Shown piece after piece: positions 42,794 through 57,114 of a DNA stretch of 64,000 nt (within the stretch, counting starts at the first letter, position 1; the number at the start of each line of letters is the position of its first letter). The stretch covers positions 1 through 64,000 of the forward strand of contig NZ_NNBY01000026.1 in the NCBI RefSeq assembly GCF_002834235.1, read 5' to 3'. The DNA is from Ruminococcus bromii (GTDB taxonomy: Bacteria > Bacillota > Clostridia > Oscillospirales > Acutalibacteraceae). The notes beneath the pieces were generated by a model. That model saw only the letters and a program-made list of their open reading frames with translations, was not told the origin of the DNA and searched no databases. A program made the position numbers and the translations under genes.

Positions 42794-44977
42794 ATGGCTG
42801 AAAAACAAACCAACAAAGACCGGATGCGGGAGATCGTTGACAGCATCGAAAATGGCATCAAGGAGCTGTTCGAGAGCGATAAGTACCGGAAGTACCTTGC
42901 CACCATGAGCCGCTTTCACCGCTACTCGATCAATAATACCATGCTCATCTATATGCAGCGCCCCGACGCAACCCATGTGGCGGGCTTCAACAAGTGGCGC
43001 GATCAGTTCGGCAGGAACGTCCTGAAAGGCGAAAAAGGCATTCGCATCATCGCTCCTACTCCCTATAAGAAAAAGGTCGAGGAAATCAAGACCGACCCCG
43101 AAACCAATGCGCCGGTGCTGGACGCAGACGGCAAGGCCATCATTGAGGAAAAGGAAATCCGTATCCCTATGTTCAAGGTGGTATCCGTCTTTGACGTGTC
43201 GCAGACTTCTGGAAAGCCCTTGCCCCAGCTTGCCGCCGATCTGAGCGGCAATGTGCAGCAGTATGAGGTTTTCATGGAGGCGCTGCGCCGTGCTTCTCCC
43301 GTTCCGATGGAGATAAAGCCCGTTGCGCGGGATACGGACGGCTTTTTCAGCATTAAGGCGCAGAGCATCACCATCCGCGCCGGTATGAGTGAGGTGCAGA
43401 CGGTATGCGCCGCCGTCCATGAGATTGCCCACGCCAAGCTCCACGACTACGAACACATGACGGAGCTTGCGGACGATGGTGAGACGATCCTTGTCCCCGG
43501 CGAAAAGAGCCGCAACACCGAGGAGGTCGAGGCCGAAAGCATCTCCTATGCGGTCTGCCAGTATTACGGCATTGAAACGGGCGAAAACAGCTTCGGCTAT
43601 ATCGCCACATGGTCAAAGGGCAAGGAGCTGAAAGAGCTTCGCGCCAGTCTGGAAACCATCAACAAGACGGCTTCCGAGCTGATTACGGACATTGACCGGC
43701 ACTTTGCGGAGATTTGCAAGGAGCGCGGCATAGACCGGGAGAATTTGGCCGCTGCGGAGCAGCCAAGCGTGGAAGCGCCAGAGGCGGAAAAGCTCTACAT
43801 GGTGGACAACGACAAATACATTCACGTTCAGCGCAGCGACACAGGCATTGATTACACCATCTATGACGCCGGTTCCGCAAAAGTGTTGGATGGCGGCGTA
43901 CTCGACGGCACCGAACAGCAACTGTCCACAGCGGCGCTTGAGGTTTGCAAACTCCACAATATTGGCGGTGCTGCGCCGATCCGCCTTGCACCGCTGGAGC
44001 TGTTGAAAGACTTGCAGGAGGCAAACGAGTTGCCCCTCGGTGCTGGCGAACAAATCACCAGCACAGTCGTTGTTCCCACCGATGCGGCAGATAATATGCT
44101 CCCGGAGCTGGAACAGGCCGTCCCGATGCCTGACTCCACGCTGACGGTGGACGATATGCGCAGCTATGGGTATCTGGATAGCGATATGCTCCCACTTTCC
44201 AAGGATCGGGCGGTGGAGCTGCTGGAGCATGACATCACGGTTTATATGCTCTATCCCGACAACGCCGAGGAAATGGTCTTTGAAGCCGAGGACATCATCA
44301 AGCACGACGGAATGTTCGGCGTCACAAGACCGGATTGGGATGCGGTCAAGGGTCATATCCCACCCCGCGATGTGGAGCAGCGTTTTTTGAACAGTCCCAC
44401 TGATTCTATGGCGATCTACCAACTGCGCCGGGATGCGCCGGTGGAGCTGCGTTTTGCCAACCTCGGCAGTCTGACCGCGCCGCCTAACCCGGCCAACTAT
44501 GAAGCTGTCTATACCCGCGAGGTGTACCCGGACGATGATATCGGCAGAATCCTTGAAAACTTTTACTACATTTTCAACGACGAGTGCCCCGGCGATTTTG
44601 TGGGACACAGCCTCTCCGTCAGCGACATCGTTGCGCTGAAACAGGACGGCAAGGTATCCTATCACTACTGTGACAGCATGGGATTTCAGGAGCTGCCCGC
44701 CTTTCAGAAACCGGAGAATTACCTGAGAGCCGCCGAAATGTCGATGGAGGACGATTACGGCATGATCGACGGCATTATCAACAACGGCCCCAAACAGCCC
44801 ACCGTCGCCGACCTTGAAGCACAGGTCAAGGCCGGTATGTCCATCTCCTTGATGGATTTGGCAGAGGCGGCACACCGGGAAAAGAAGAAATCTGTGCTGG
44901 AGCAGCTCAAAAGCCAACCGGCCCAAGAACGTCCACACAAAACAGCGCCCAAAAAGAGCGCGGAAAAGGAGCTTTGA
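42794..44977 (+). CDS. ArdC-like / zincin / YodL multidomain protein
   Basis: A 727-aa protein. The N-terminal 110 residues resemble the ArdC ssDNA-binding domain (YRKYLATMSRFHRYSINNTM, then GRNVLKGEKGIRI). A zincin follows with AAVHEIAHAKLHD (near residue 209) and EEVEAESISYAV as third ligand. A YodL-like domain (RAVELLEHDITVYMLYPDNA) lies near residue 470 and a DUF4316-like tail near the end (ISLMDLAEAAHREKK). ArdC proteins protect incoming single-stranded DNA from restriction. This gene precedes TTRAP and the SNF2 gene. Confidence 0.8.
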   Translation: MAEKQTNKDRMREIVDSIENGIKELFESDKYRKYLATMSRFHRYSINNTMLIYMQRPDATHVAGFNKWRDQFGRNVLKGEKGIRIIAPTPYKKKVEEIKTDPETNAPVLDADGKAIIEEKEIRIPMFKVVSVFDVSQTSGKPLPQLAADLSGNVQQYEVFMEALRRASPVPMEIKPVARDTDGFFSIKAQSITIRAGMSEVQTVCAAVHEIAHAKLHDYEHMTELADDGETILVPGEKSRNTEEVEAESISYAVCQYYGIETGENSFGYIATWSKGKELKELRASLETINKTASELITDIDRHFAEICKERGIDRENLAAAEQPSVEAPEAEKLYMVDNDKYIHVQRSDTGIDYTIYDAGSAKVLDGGVLDGTEQQLSTAALEVCKLHNIGGAAPIRLAPLELLKDLQEANELPLGAGEQITSTVVVPTDAADNMLPELEQAVPMPDSTLTVDDMRSYGYLDSDMLPLSKDRAVELLEHDITVYMLYPDNAEEMVFEAEDIIKHDGMFGVTRPDWDAVKGHIPPRDVEQRFLNSPTDSMAIYQLRRDAPVELRFANLGSLTAPPNPANYEAVYTREVYPDDDIGRILENFYYIFNDECPGDFVGHSLSVSDIVALKQDGKVSYHYCDSMGFQELPAFQKPENYLRAAEMSMEDDYGMIDGIINNGPKQPTVADLEAQVKAGMSISLMDLAEAAHREKKKSVLEQLKSQPAQERPHKTAPKKSAEKEL

Positions 44978-44978
44978 T

Positions 44979-45209
44979 ATGAACATCACCTTTGAAGAAC
45001 GCCAGCTTATGAGCCTCTACAACACCGGCACCCGCACGGGCTTGATCGCGGCGCTGGAGGAAATGCGCGGCTACCTCGCTGCGGATGAAACGGAGCTGCG
45101 GGAGCTGACGGACAGCGCCATCGCAAAGCTGCGCAGGATGAGCGACGCGGAATATGACGAGCTTGACCTGTTCCCCGATTTTGAAAAGGAGGATATGGAT
45201 GCCGAGTAA
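44979..45209 (+). CDS. TTRAP-family transposon-transfer assisting protein
   Basis: A 76-aa acidic helical protein (MNITFEERQLMSLYNTGTRT at the start, ELRELTDSAIAKLRRMSD in the middle). It matches the TTRAP family of small proteins in clostridial conjugative elements. It overlaps the SNF2 gene start by 11 bases. Its mechanism is unknown. Confidence 0.8.
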   Translation: MNITFEERQLMSLYNTGTRTGLIAALEEMRGYLAADETELRELTDSAIAKLRRMSDAEYDELDLFPDFEKEDMDAE

Positions 45210-48200
45210 AGTACAGCTCTATGCGCAGATGGCAGACCGCACGGCGGAGCAGATCACGGGAAGCTACCAGAAGTGGACGGCATTTCTGACCACCGCCGCA
45301 AGGCTGTATAAGTACCCCTACAATGAACAGCTCATGATTTTCGCCCAGCGCCCGGAAGCCACGGCCTGCGCGGAATACGACCTTTGGAATAAGCAGATGC
45401 GCCGCTATGTGCGGCGAGGCAGCAAGGGCATCGCCCTTGTGGATACCAGCAGCGACCAACCCAAACTCCGATATGTATTCGATGTTTCCGATACCAGCGG
45501 CGGCGAGAACTCTCGCCGCCCTTATCTTTGGGAATACCGGCAGGAGCATCGTGAGGTGGTATCTGCGGCGCTGGAGCAGCGCTTCGACGTTTCCGGTGAA
45601 AACGGACTTGCCGATCAGATGGGGCGTGTGGCGGCGCAGCTTGTAGATGAATACTGGCACGACAACTGGCGCGATATTGTCGGCATCGTTGACGGTTCCT
45701 TTCTGGAAGGTTATGATGATTTCAACATCGGAGCCGCTTTTCGGAACGCCGCCGTTGTCAGCACCACCTATGCGCTGCTGTCCCGCTGCGGGATGCAGCC
45801 GGGAGATTACTTCGAGCATGAGGATTTTCTGAACGTCTTTGATTTCAACACCCCTCAGACCGTCGCCGCTCTTGGAACGGCCATCAGCCAGTCCAGCGAG
45901 CTGGTGCTGCGGCAGATCGAAATCACCATCAAGAATTACGAGCGCGAGAAACTCGCGGAAAGGAGCGAAAGCCATGAGCGAACTGACCTACACCCGCAGC
46001 GGGGACTATCTGATTCCCGACCTGAGCCTGACCGAGCAGCCGCAAGCCCCGCTGGGCAAGTACGGCAGTATGCGGAAGAATTACCTGAAGGAGCATCGTC
46101 CGGTGCTGTGGAACAGCCTGCTGCTGTCCGAGAAGCTGTACCCCCATCTGCGGGAGATCGACGAGGCGGCGAACAACCGGCTGGAACAGATGATGCCGGA
46201 GCTGATGAAGTCGGCGGGCGTGACGGAATCGCTGAAAGCCAGCGACCCGATGAAGTGGGTAGGGCTGATGAACACGCTGAAAGCGCAGGCCGAGGAAACG
46301 ATCCTCACGGAACTGGTGTTCAGCTAAATATGTTCGATGCCCCTGCTGGGGCACAGATGTCCTTCTTCCCCTCAGAGGCAGAACAAATTCAATCCATCGC
46401 AGAAGCGGAGAGTGTAACACCCTCCGCTTTTTCTATGTTCATTTCTCAGAATGATATTGACCACATCCTGCGCGCGGGCGGTAATGCGGATGCAGCGCGG
46501 ATGAAAATTGCTGCGGAATTCTCCAAGCAAAAACCTTTAGAGGATCGCGCGGCATTTCTGAAAGCTCTTTACCACGGCGGCAACGGCCTGATTACGGATA
46601 ACGGCAGGTTTTCCGCATGGTACGGGGACGATGGTATCCATATTGCAACCGGAGATACCTCTCGCTATCTTCGCTCAGCACAAGTGATAGGCTGGGCAGA
46701 TGCGGCGGAGCGTATTGAGGAACTTCTGGACGGCGGCACATTTGCCACCAATCTTGAAGTCACAGAAGCCCCGCGCTATGAGCGGCTGGGTATTGCTGTG
46801 GATGTCTGGAATCTTTATCACGATTTCTCGGATGAAGCAAAATCGCTGGGGTATCTGTCCTGCTTGGGCAATATCCATAGCACCAGCTTTCCAGAGGAAA
46901 CGGAGCGCCTGACGGATGATCTGCTGAATCCGGAGTTTCGGGAAAGGCTTCTGGCAGAACACAGAGTATTTCTTGACGCATACCGTGAGAACCGGGAGCT
47001 TCTGCGTTTCCATTTCCACCGTCCGCAGGCGCTTCTTACATGTATGGAAGATCTGTCATTGCCGCGCAAAGAATATCACTCCGATATGGCGGCTGTTCCG
47101 AAGACGGGCCGGTTTATCACTGAAGATGAAATTGCGGCTTCTCTTGCAAATGGAAGCGGCTTTGAGGGTGGAAAGACCCGCATCCATGAGTTTTTCCAGA
47201 CTCCGCACACGACAAAAGAGAGCGCTGATTTTCTGAAAAAGGAATACGGCATCGGAGGACGCACCCATGCTGTATCCAGAGAAAGCGGCAGCTATGAAGA
47301 TCACGGCAGCAAAGGCATTATGCTGAAAAAGAACGGCTGTGCAGACATTCAGATGAATTGGAACAAGGTCGCTTCGCGCATCTCGGAGCTGGTTCGGTTG
47401 AACCGCTACCTTACGCCGGATGAGCAGGCAGCCTATGACAAGGAAATGGCGCAGGACGCCATGCGGAACGCGGTTTATAACGACTATAACGACGTAAAGG
47501 CGGCGCACCCCGATGAAATTGTGCTGTATCAGGTTGGGGACTTCTTCGAGCTGTATGGCGAGGATGCGCGGGCAGTTGCAGATGATCTCAGCCTTGAGCT
47601 GACGCGCCGCAATTTGGAGGGAGTAGGCCGTGTTACCATGTGCGGCTTCCCTGCAAAGGATTTGGAGAAATACGTTGAAAAGCTGCGGGAAAAGCATGAT
47701 GTAACAATTTCGCGCATTGGCGATTCCGGCCATGAACACACGGCATATACGCTTCCGTCCATCGACCACGAGGCAGAACGGGCCATCAATGCTTATGAAG
47801 CAGAGTTCGGCGCGGACGGCACGAGGGTGTTCCGCGACCCCGCCGCAGAGCAAGTTCAGCCCACGGTGCAGGAACGTTTGGAGCATTACAGGCCGGTGGT
47901 GATGGCAGCGGTTTCGGAGGATACGGCCTATCGCAACGCCTGCGGTCACTCTGACCGGGAAAATGCGGAAATCGAGTGTAATGCCGCTGTGCGCCGTGCC
48001 GTTCTCAATTCAAAAGATATGGAGCTTATCCGGCTATTTTCGGATGTTCCAGAATTCCGCAACCACTTGCATCAGGAGGTTTTTGAGGGAACCTATGAGC
48101 AGCTTCACGATCTGCTGCGACCGCTCTCGCAAGACGATATAGACGATGCGCTCCGTATATGGAACGGAAATATCGAGAGCAAACACGCCGTAGTGCGGTA

Positions 48201-51200
48201 TATGCAGCAGCACGGACGTGAAAAAGAAACTGCTGCATGGCTTGCTCACGAGTACGGCGGCAAGGAGGGCAACAATCTCTTTATCGTCCGTGCCGGAAGT
48301 CCGGAAACCGTTGAATTGACATGGCCGAAGGTGCAGCGGCGCATTGCACAGCTTATCCGCGAGGATAACTTCTACACCGAGGCGGAACGCGACAATTTCG
48401 ATGATATTGACCCCGCTGCCATCCGGGAAGCCCTCGCCCAGCGTGGCATTGTGGGCGGCAAAGTGGTTGACCCCGAAAAGCTGAACAGCGATCCATTTAT
48501 CCAGCGCGTGATGCAGGATACGGAGCGTATCGCGGAGCAGGAAGAACCCACCCTCGACCCCGCAGACCGTTTTCATGTGGTGAGCCTTGACCGGGGCTTT
48601 CGTACCCTGTACGCCGTGTGGGACGACGAGGCCCACGGCTACTATGTGGATGCGTACGGCGTGACTGAGGAATTTACAAGCGAGTGGCAGGCAGAGGCGT
48701 ACCGGCTGGAGCTGCAAGGACAGGCGGAGCAGGCGCTTTTAGAACGTGCAAAGGGACTGATCTCCGATTTCTGCCGGAGTGAATACGGCTCAGAGGCGGA
48801 TTTTAGCGACCCAGCGAAGATTGGCGTTGCTTACACCACCGTCACCGATGACGAGATCCCCATTCAGGTGAACATTGACCTTGTGAATTATCGACTGGAG
48901 CGCTATCTGGATGATGAGCATCTGGAAACCCGGCAGTACGGCTCTTTGCAAGAGATTATTACCAACGAGCTGGAAAATCTCGATTTCAGCGACCTCATTC
49001 ATGTTTCGGATGAGGATGTGGAGCAATACCGCTGGCATGAGCCAGAGGAAGCAGTTACAGACGTTCCCGAAACAGCTCCTGTCCCGCAGCGAGAACAGTT
49101 CCCGTATTCCGTAGGCGATACGGTATATTTGGAGGACGGCAAGCCGTTCATTATTGAGCGCATCGGGCTTTTTGATATTTCTCTCCGTGACCCGACGCTT
49201 CTCTACCCTATCTCCCGTGCGGAGAGCAGGGAGAGTTTTGCACGGCTTATGGAACGGTATCCGCAGCCGGAACAGGCATCCACCTACACCGAGAAAACCG
49301 TGGCGGTGTATCCCGGTGACAAAAATAACCTCCCCTATGATGTGGAGATTCGCACTCTGCGCTTTGACGAGCCGGAGCATGACCCGCCCTCTGCGGAACC
49401 TGTCGAGCCTGAACCGCCCGCCATGAGCGAGGAAGAAGCTCTGATTCTGGAGCAGGAAGGGCGCGCGGCGTTTTCGGAAATGGGCGAGTTTGTGCCTGAT
49501 TTTAATGACGCCATTTCACAGGCTGAGATCGACGAGCCTCCCGCACACCGTCCTGCGGTATCTATCCCCGTTGACGGCGAGTGGCAGGGCTTTCCCAGCG
49601 TTGCCGCTGCGGAGCAGGCCGCTTACGCTGACTTCAAGGCGGCAAGCCACCGCGACGCGCAGAATTTCCACATCACCGATGATGCCCTCGGCGTCGGCGG
49701 CGCAAAAGCAAAGTTTCGGGCAAATATGGCGGCGATCCGCCTCCTGCAAGAGCTGGAGTTTGAGGGCTTACAGGCCAGCCCGGAGCAGCAGGAAATCCTC
49801 TCCCGCTATGTGGGCTGGGGCGGTCTGGCCGATGCGTTCGATGAGAATAAGCCAAACTGGTCGGACGAGTTTGCAGAGCTGTACGCCACACTTTCCCCGG
49901 AGGAATACGCTGCGGCCAGAGCGTCCACGCTGAACGCCCACTACACCAGCCCCACCGTCATCAAGGCAATCTATGAAGCGGTCGGCAATATGGGCTTCCA
50001 GAGCGGTAACATTCTGGAGCCGTCTATGGGCGTTGGCAACTTTTTTGGCCTGCTGCCGGAGCAGATGCAGGGCAGCAAGCTCTACGGCGTGGAGCTGGAC
50101 AGCATTACCGGGCGTATTGCCAAGCAACTTTACCCCAAGGCGGACATCACCATCGCAGGCTTTGAGACAACGGACAGAAAAGACTTTTACGACCTCGCCG
50201 TGGGTAACGTCCCGTTCGGACAATATCAGGTAGATGACCGGGCTTATAACAAGCTCGGTTTTTCCATTCACGACTACTTCTTCGCCAAAACCCTCGACCA
50301 AGTGCGTCCGGGCGGCGTGATTGCGTTCGTGACCTCCCGCTACACGATGGACAAGCAATCGCCCGAAGTCCGCAGGTACATCGCACAGCGGGCGGAGCTG
50401 CTGGGTGCCATTCGTCTGCCTAACAATGCGTTCAAGGCCAACGCCGGTACGGATGTGGTTTCGGACATTCTCTTTCTCCAAAAGCGTGACCGTCCCATTG
50501 AGATCGAACCGGATTGGGTACACCTCAGCCAGAATGGGGATGGCTTTGCCATCAACCGCTATTTTGTTGACCACCCGGAGATGATTTTAGGCAGGCAGAC
50601 CTCCGAAAGCACCCAATACGGCAAGCAGGATTTCACCGTTGTCCCCATCGAGGGGCTGGAGCTTGCAGATCAGCTCCATGATGCCGTGAAAAACATTCGC
50701 GGCGCCTATCAGGAAGCGGAGCTGCCAGAGCTGGGCGAGGGCGAACAGATCGACACGTCCATCCCCGCAGACCCCAATGTGAAAAACTACTCCTACACCG
50801 TGGTGGACGGCGAGGTGTACTACCGGGAAAACAGCCGCATGGTCAAACCGGAGCTGAACGCCACCGCCGCCGAGCGCATTAAAGGCATGGTCGCGCTGCG
50901 GGATTGTGTGAATGAGCTGATTGCCCTGCAAATGGACGAGTACAGCGCAGAAAGCCGGATTCAGGAAGCGCAGGCCGAGCTAAACCGCCTCTATGATGCG
51001 TTCTCCGCAAAACACGGCCTAATCAATGAGCGTGCGAACCGTCTTGCGTTCTCTGACGATTCCTCTTACTACCTCCTGTGTTCGCTGGAAGTGCTGGATG
51101 ACGACGGAAAGCTGGAGCGCAAGGCGGATATGTTCCATAAGCGCACCATCAAGCAGCAGCGCAGCGTAGATTCTGTGGATACCGCCAGTGAAGCCCTTGC

Positions 51201-52868
51201 TGTCTGCATCGGAGAAAAAGCCTGCGTCGATCTCAGCTTTATGGCCACCCTCATGGGCGGCAGCGAGAAAATCCCGCAGATCGTTGAGGATTTGAAGGGC
51301 GTCATTTACAAGGAACCAAACAGTGGCCCGTTTGACTTGGAGGACGGCGGCGAGCATTGGGCGAAGGGCTGGCAGACGGCGGACGAATATCTCTCCGGCA
51401 ACGTCCGGCAGAAGCTCCGTACCGCGCAGCGCGTGGCAGCGCGCGACCCATTCTTCGCTGGGAATGTGGACGCCCTGATTGCTGCCCAGCCGAAAGACCT
51501 TGAAGCCAGTGAGATTGAGGTGCGGCTGGGTGCGACATGGTTTGATAAGAAGTACATCGAGCAATTCATGTACGAAACCTTTGAAACGCCCCGCTATCTG
51601 CGCGGACAGATCGAGATCAGCTATGTCCCGTACACCGCAGAATGGCAGGTTTCCCGCAAGAGCATGGTGCGCTACAACGACGTGGCGGCATTCACCACCT
51701 ACGGCACAGACCGCGCCAGCGCCTACCGGTTGCTGGAGGATGCGCTGAATCTCCGCGATATTCGCATCTACGATACCATTGAGGACGCAGACGGACGGGA
51801 GCGCCGTGTCCTCAACGCCAAGGAAACCACCCTTGCCGCGCAGAAGCAGCAGCTTATCCGGGATGCGTTCAAGGACTGGATTTGGAAAGACCCGGAGCGG
51901 CGCGAAACGCTGGTACGGCAATACAACGAGGAAATGAACAGCACTCGTCCCCGCGAGTATGACGGCAGCCACATCGTTTTCTCCGGTATGAACCCGGAAA
52001 TCACCCTCCGAGAGCATCAGAAAAACGCCATCGCCCATGTGCTGTACGGCGGGAATACGCTGCTGGCACACGAAGTTGGCGCGGGAAAAACCTTTGAAAT
52101 GGTAGCCTCTGCGATGGAATCCAAGAGGTTGGGACTGTGCCAGAAATCCATTTTTGTCGTGCCGAACCATCTGACGGAACAGTGGGCGTCCGAGTTTTTG
52201 CGGCTCTACCCTTCGGCCAACATCCTTGTCACTACCAAGAAGGACTTTGAAACCCACAACCGCAAGAAATTCTGCGCCCGTATCGCCACCGGCGACTATG
52301 ACGCCGTTATCATCGGCCACAGCCAGTTTGAGCGTATCCCCATCAGTCCGGAGCGGCAGGAACAGCTCCTTCACCAGCAGATTGAGGAAATCACCGATGG
52401 TATTCAGGATACCAAGCTCGCAGGCGGCAACAGCTTTACCATCAAGAGCTTGGAGCGCACGAAAAAGGGGCTGGAGGCGCGGCTGAAAAAGCTGCAAGCC
52501 AGCGACCGCAAGGATGATGTGATTTACTTTGAACAGCTCGGCGTAGACAGGATGTTTGTGGACGAGTCGGACAATTATAAAAATCTTTTCCTCTATACAA
52601 AGATGCGCAACGTGGCAGGGCTTTCCACCACCGATGCGCAGAAATCCTCGGATATGTTCTCAAAGTGCCGCTACATGGATGAGCTGACCGGCGGGCGCGG
52701 CGTGGTATTTGCCACCGGCACCCCGGTTTCCAACTCCATGACAGAGCTTTACACCATCCAGCGCTATTTGCAGCATGACCGGCTGCAAGAGATGGGTATG
52801 GGCCACTTTGATTGCTGGGCAAGCCGCTTTGGTGAAACCACCACCGCGCTGGAGCTTGCCCCGGAGGG
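45199..52868 (+). pseudogene. giant SNF2-helicase protein, 5' part interrupted by a transposon
   Basis: The first 2556 residues of a protein of about 3140. Visible parts: an N-terminal element-specific domain; a low-complexity linker (about 259-376) that overlaps a nested TnpV gene; a MutS domain I (VLYQVGDFFELYGEDARAVA, near 770); repeated LPD-type domains; a methyltransferase-like fold (NILEPSMGVGNFFGLLPEQM, with GNVPFGQY in place of NPPY, near 1600-1680); and a SNF2 ATPase with LLAHEVGAGKTFEMV (near 2290) and VDESDNYKN. The frame is cut after Pro-Glu-Gly at 52868 by the Tn4451-like element; read-through adds only seven foreign residues. ATG 45199 follows AAGGAGG. The 3' part resumes at 59887. 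Confidence 0.88.
45974..46327 (+). CDS. TnpV-family protein nested inside the SNF2 gene
   Basis: A 117-aa TnpV-type protein encoded entirely within the SNF2 gene in the +1 frame. It shows YTRSGDYLIPDLSLTEQPQA, MRKNYLKEHRPVLWNSLLLS and MKWVGLMNTLKAQAEETILT, matching the TnpV copies at 22088 and 55110. ATG 45974 follows AAAGGAGCG. The SNF2 frame over the same bases encodes an unstructured Pro/Ala/Glu/Arg/Gly-rich linker. This suggests that a tnpV gene was inserted and the host frame stayed open through it. Confidence 0.85.
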   Translation: MSELTYTRSGDYLIPDLSLTEQPQAPLGKYGSMRKNYLKEHRPVLWNSLLLSEKLYPHLREIDEAANNRLEQMMPELMKSAGVTESLKASDPMKWVGLMNTLKAQAEETILTELVFS

Positions 52869-53046
52869 CTATACTTTAGTAGGACGATAAATAATGCGTT
52901 CCTAAATTGAAAATAGGCTATCAAAATCGGACTTGGTACTTCAAAAAAATATTTTGATTTTCTTGAAAAACAGTTCCGCTTTGTACCCCTATTTTCTCCT
53001 ATTAGCAGAGGGAGTAATCCCTGTAATGCTAAATCGGATTACATAA

Positions 53047-55487
<2,441 letters not shown>

Positions 55488-55506
55488 TAGCATACCAGCC
55501 GAAAAG

Positions 55507-55545
55507 GAACTGCTGTCTTAACTGATGGCAGTTTTTCTTTTTCGG
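55507..55545 (+). terminator. terminator after tnpX-tnpV
   Basis: GGAACTGC and GCAGTTTTTC form a short stem around a 14-base loop, followed by TTTTTCTTTTTC. Confidence 0.55.
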
Positions 55546-55552
55546 GAAGTAT

Positions 55553-55581
55553 TTAAGAAGTTATTAAGTCGTGAGTATAAT
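55553..55581. repeat. 29-bp inverted repeat, left arm
   Basis: Read in reverse complement (ATTATACTCACGACTTAAT...), this matches 59570-59598 at all but two or three positions. The two arms bracket the cargo gene, tnpY and tnpZ, about 4 kb apart. Confidence 0.85.
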
Positions 55582-55598
55582 CGAAGTAGTTTGAAGTA

Positions 55599-55627
55599 TT
55601 GAAAAAAATGATGACTTTTGTTATAAT
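55599..55627 (+). promoter_or_regulatory. promoter of the S11 peptidase gene
   Basis: TTGAAA (55599-55604), a 17-base spacer and TATAAT (55622-55627). It lies about 60 bases before the start codon, after the tnpV terminator. The cargo thus has its own promoter. Confidence 0.8.
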
Positions 55628-55684
55628 GTTTAATGGAAGGTTGTATTTTATTAGGAATAACGAAATGAATTTGTAGGTGAGAGT

Positions 55685-56632
55685 ATGAAGAAGAATAAAA
55701 AATACAAAAAGATAAAGATAATAATGGTTTTTACAACAGTCTTGCTTATAGCGTTTGTAGCAGTAGTTGGATTATATAAAACAGGGATTTATCGTTTTGA
55801 TTTTTTTAAGGATGTGTATAAAAAAATCGATTTTCAACTGAGTACAAATGAGCTTAACATTCCTCAGGACGCTCTTTCGTTTTCTGTTTATGATATTGAA
55901 CAGGGTGAATATTTATTTTACGAGGGAGATAGCCAATTGCCCACAGTAGCAAGTTTGGCAAAGCTATTTGCCATTGACTATGCTTTGACAAAAGTTAACT
56001 TGGAAGATGTTATTGAAGTAAATCAAGAGGTATTGGATCTTGTGCCGGCTGGGTCATCTTTAGCAAATCTAAAAGTTGGGAAGTACACAGTAAAAGAAAT
56101 AATGGAAGCTATGCTTGTTCCTTCGGGAAACGATGCTGCCTATTCGTTGGCATATTATATTGCTAAAAATGAATTAGGAGAGGGCTATACAGCAACGGAA
56201 TATATAAATTATTTTATGACAGAGCTAAGTGAGTATTTAATTGAAGAAGGCTATTCTAAAACAAATTTGTATAATGATCCGAGCGGGGCATCTATGTCAG
56301 CCGATACACATTTGGATGATATTAATCGTGTAGCCTTGAAGCTTTATAATTATGATTTTGTTAAAGAATGTGTAGGGAAAAGCACTTTCTCAATTCAAAC
56401 TCCACAAGGTGAATTTACTTGGAAAAATACCAATAAGTTTTTAGATAAAAAGTCACCGTACTATAATGAAAATGTAAAAGGAATAAAAACAGGAACTATG
56501 GCATCTTCCTATAATATTGTTGTTCTTTATAAAAAAGATGGCAAGGAATATTTGATTACCTGCTTGGCATCATTATCAGATGAAGGAAGATATAAAGCAG
56601 TGCAGTCCGCTATAAATACAATTATTAAATGA
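55685..56632 (+). CDS. membrane-anchored S11 D-alanyl-D-alanine carboxypeptidase (cargo)
   Basis: A 315-aa penicillin-binding-protein-like serine peptidase. An N-terminal helix (IIMVFTTVLLIAFVAVVGLY) anchors it outside the cell. The three active-site motifs of family S11 are all present: Ser90-Leu-Ala-Lys93 (VASLAKLFAIDYAL), Ser147-Gly-Asn149 (VPSGNDAAYSLAYYI) and Lys268-Thr-Gly270 (GIKTGTMASSYNIVV). Such enzymes remove the last D-Ala from peptidoglycan pentapeptides. The extra C-terminal domain of DacA is missing. It has its own promoter and occupies the slot used for chloramphenicol resistance in Tn4451, so it may alter beta-lactam or glycopeptide susceptibility; this is inferred. Confidence 0.85.
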   Translation: MKKNKKYKKIKIIMVFTTVLLIAFVAVVGLYKTGIYRFDFFKDVYKKIDFQLSTNELNIPQDALSFSVYDIEQGEYLFYEGDSQLPTVASLAKLFAIDYALTKVNLEDVIEVNQEVLDLVPAGSSLANLKVGKYTVKEIMEAMLVPSGNDAAYSLAYYIAKNELGEGYTATEYINYFMTELSEYLIEEGYSKTNLYNDPSGASMSADTHLDDINRVALKLYNYDFVKECVGKSTFSIQTPQGEFTWKNTNKFLDKKSPYYNENVKGIKTGTMASSYNIVVLYKKDGKEYLITCLASLSDEGRYKAVQSAINTIIK

Positions 56633-56721
56633 TGTCGAAATATCTTTTAATTAAAGCGTTAAAGTGTCGTGGACAAGATAAAGATTAGTTTGGTGAAACA
56701 ACAATAGTTGAAGTACGAAAA

Positions 56722-56746
56722 ACATCGTAGAAATACGGTGTTTTTT
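56722..56746 (+). terminator. terminator after the S11 peptidase gene
   Basis: ACATCGTA and TACGGTGT form a short stem with a 3-4 base loop and one mismatch, followed by TTTTTTG. The rest of the 56633-56922 gap contains no gene I can support. Confidence 0.55.
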
Positions 56747-56922
56747 GTTACCCAAAACCTACAATTTCATACATAACCACAGGTTAGTACAAATACCTTG
56801 TGTGATTTTTTGAAAGGCATAAAAAGGCAAATTTGCCCGGTTTTCGCCCCGAAAAATGACAGAAACAAGGCTTGAAGTATCTTTCCTGTGGTTTTTTGTT
56901 TTCAGGCGGAAAGGAGGACTTT

Positions 56923-57114
56923 ATGCCGAGAATGAGCAAGAAACGGAAACAAGAGTGGGCATTGTTTCTGAACGAAAGAAATCGCATTACCTACAACGAA
57001 CTTTGCAGAAAATGCAGTAATGATTGCAAGCAGAGTTTTCGCAGTATCGTGGTGCATTGCCCTAAATATTTATCAAAAAGGAGAACGAAGAACAATGATG
57101 AAAATGGAAAATGA
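56923..57114 (+). CDS. small basic Cys-containing protein upstream of tnpY
   Basis: A 63-aa very basic protein (MPRMSKKRKQEWALFLNERN) with LCRKCSNDCKQSF, a possible zinc knuckle. ATG 56923 follows AAAGGAGG. It overlaps the tnpY start, so the two are translationally coupled. Small proteins of this type are common in Tn4451-like elements. Its role is unknown. Confidence 0.65.
   Translation: MPRMSKKRKQEWALFLNERNRITYNELCRKCSNDCKQSFRSIVVHCPKYLSKRRTKNNDENGK

Noticed and set aside
43613..44989. 458-codon minus-strand ORF opposite the YodL/ArdC-like gene
   Set aside because: Shadow of the plus-strand gene, rich in improbable residue runs.
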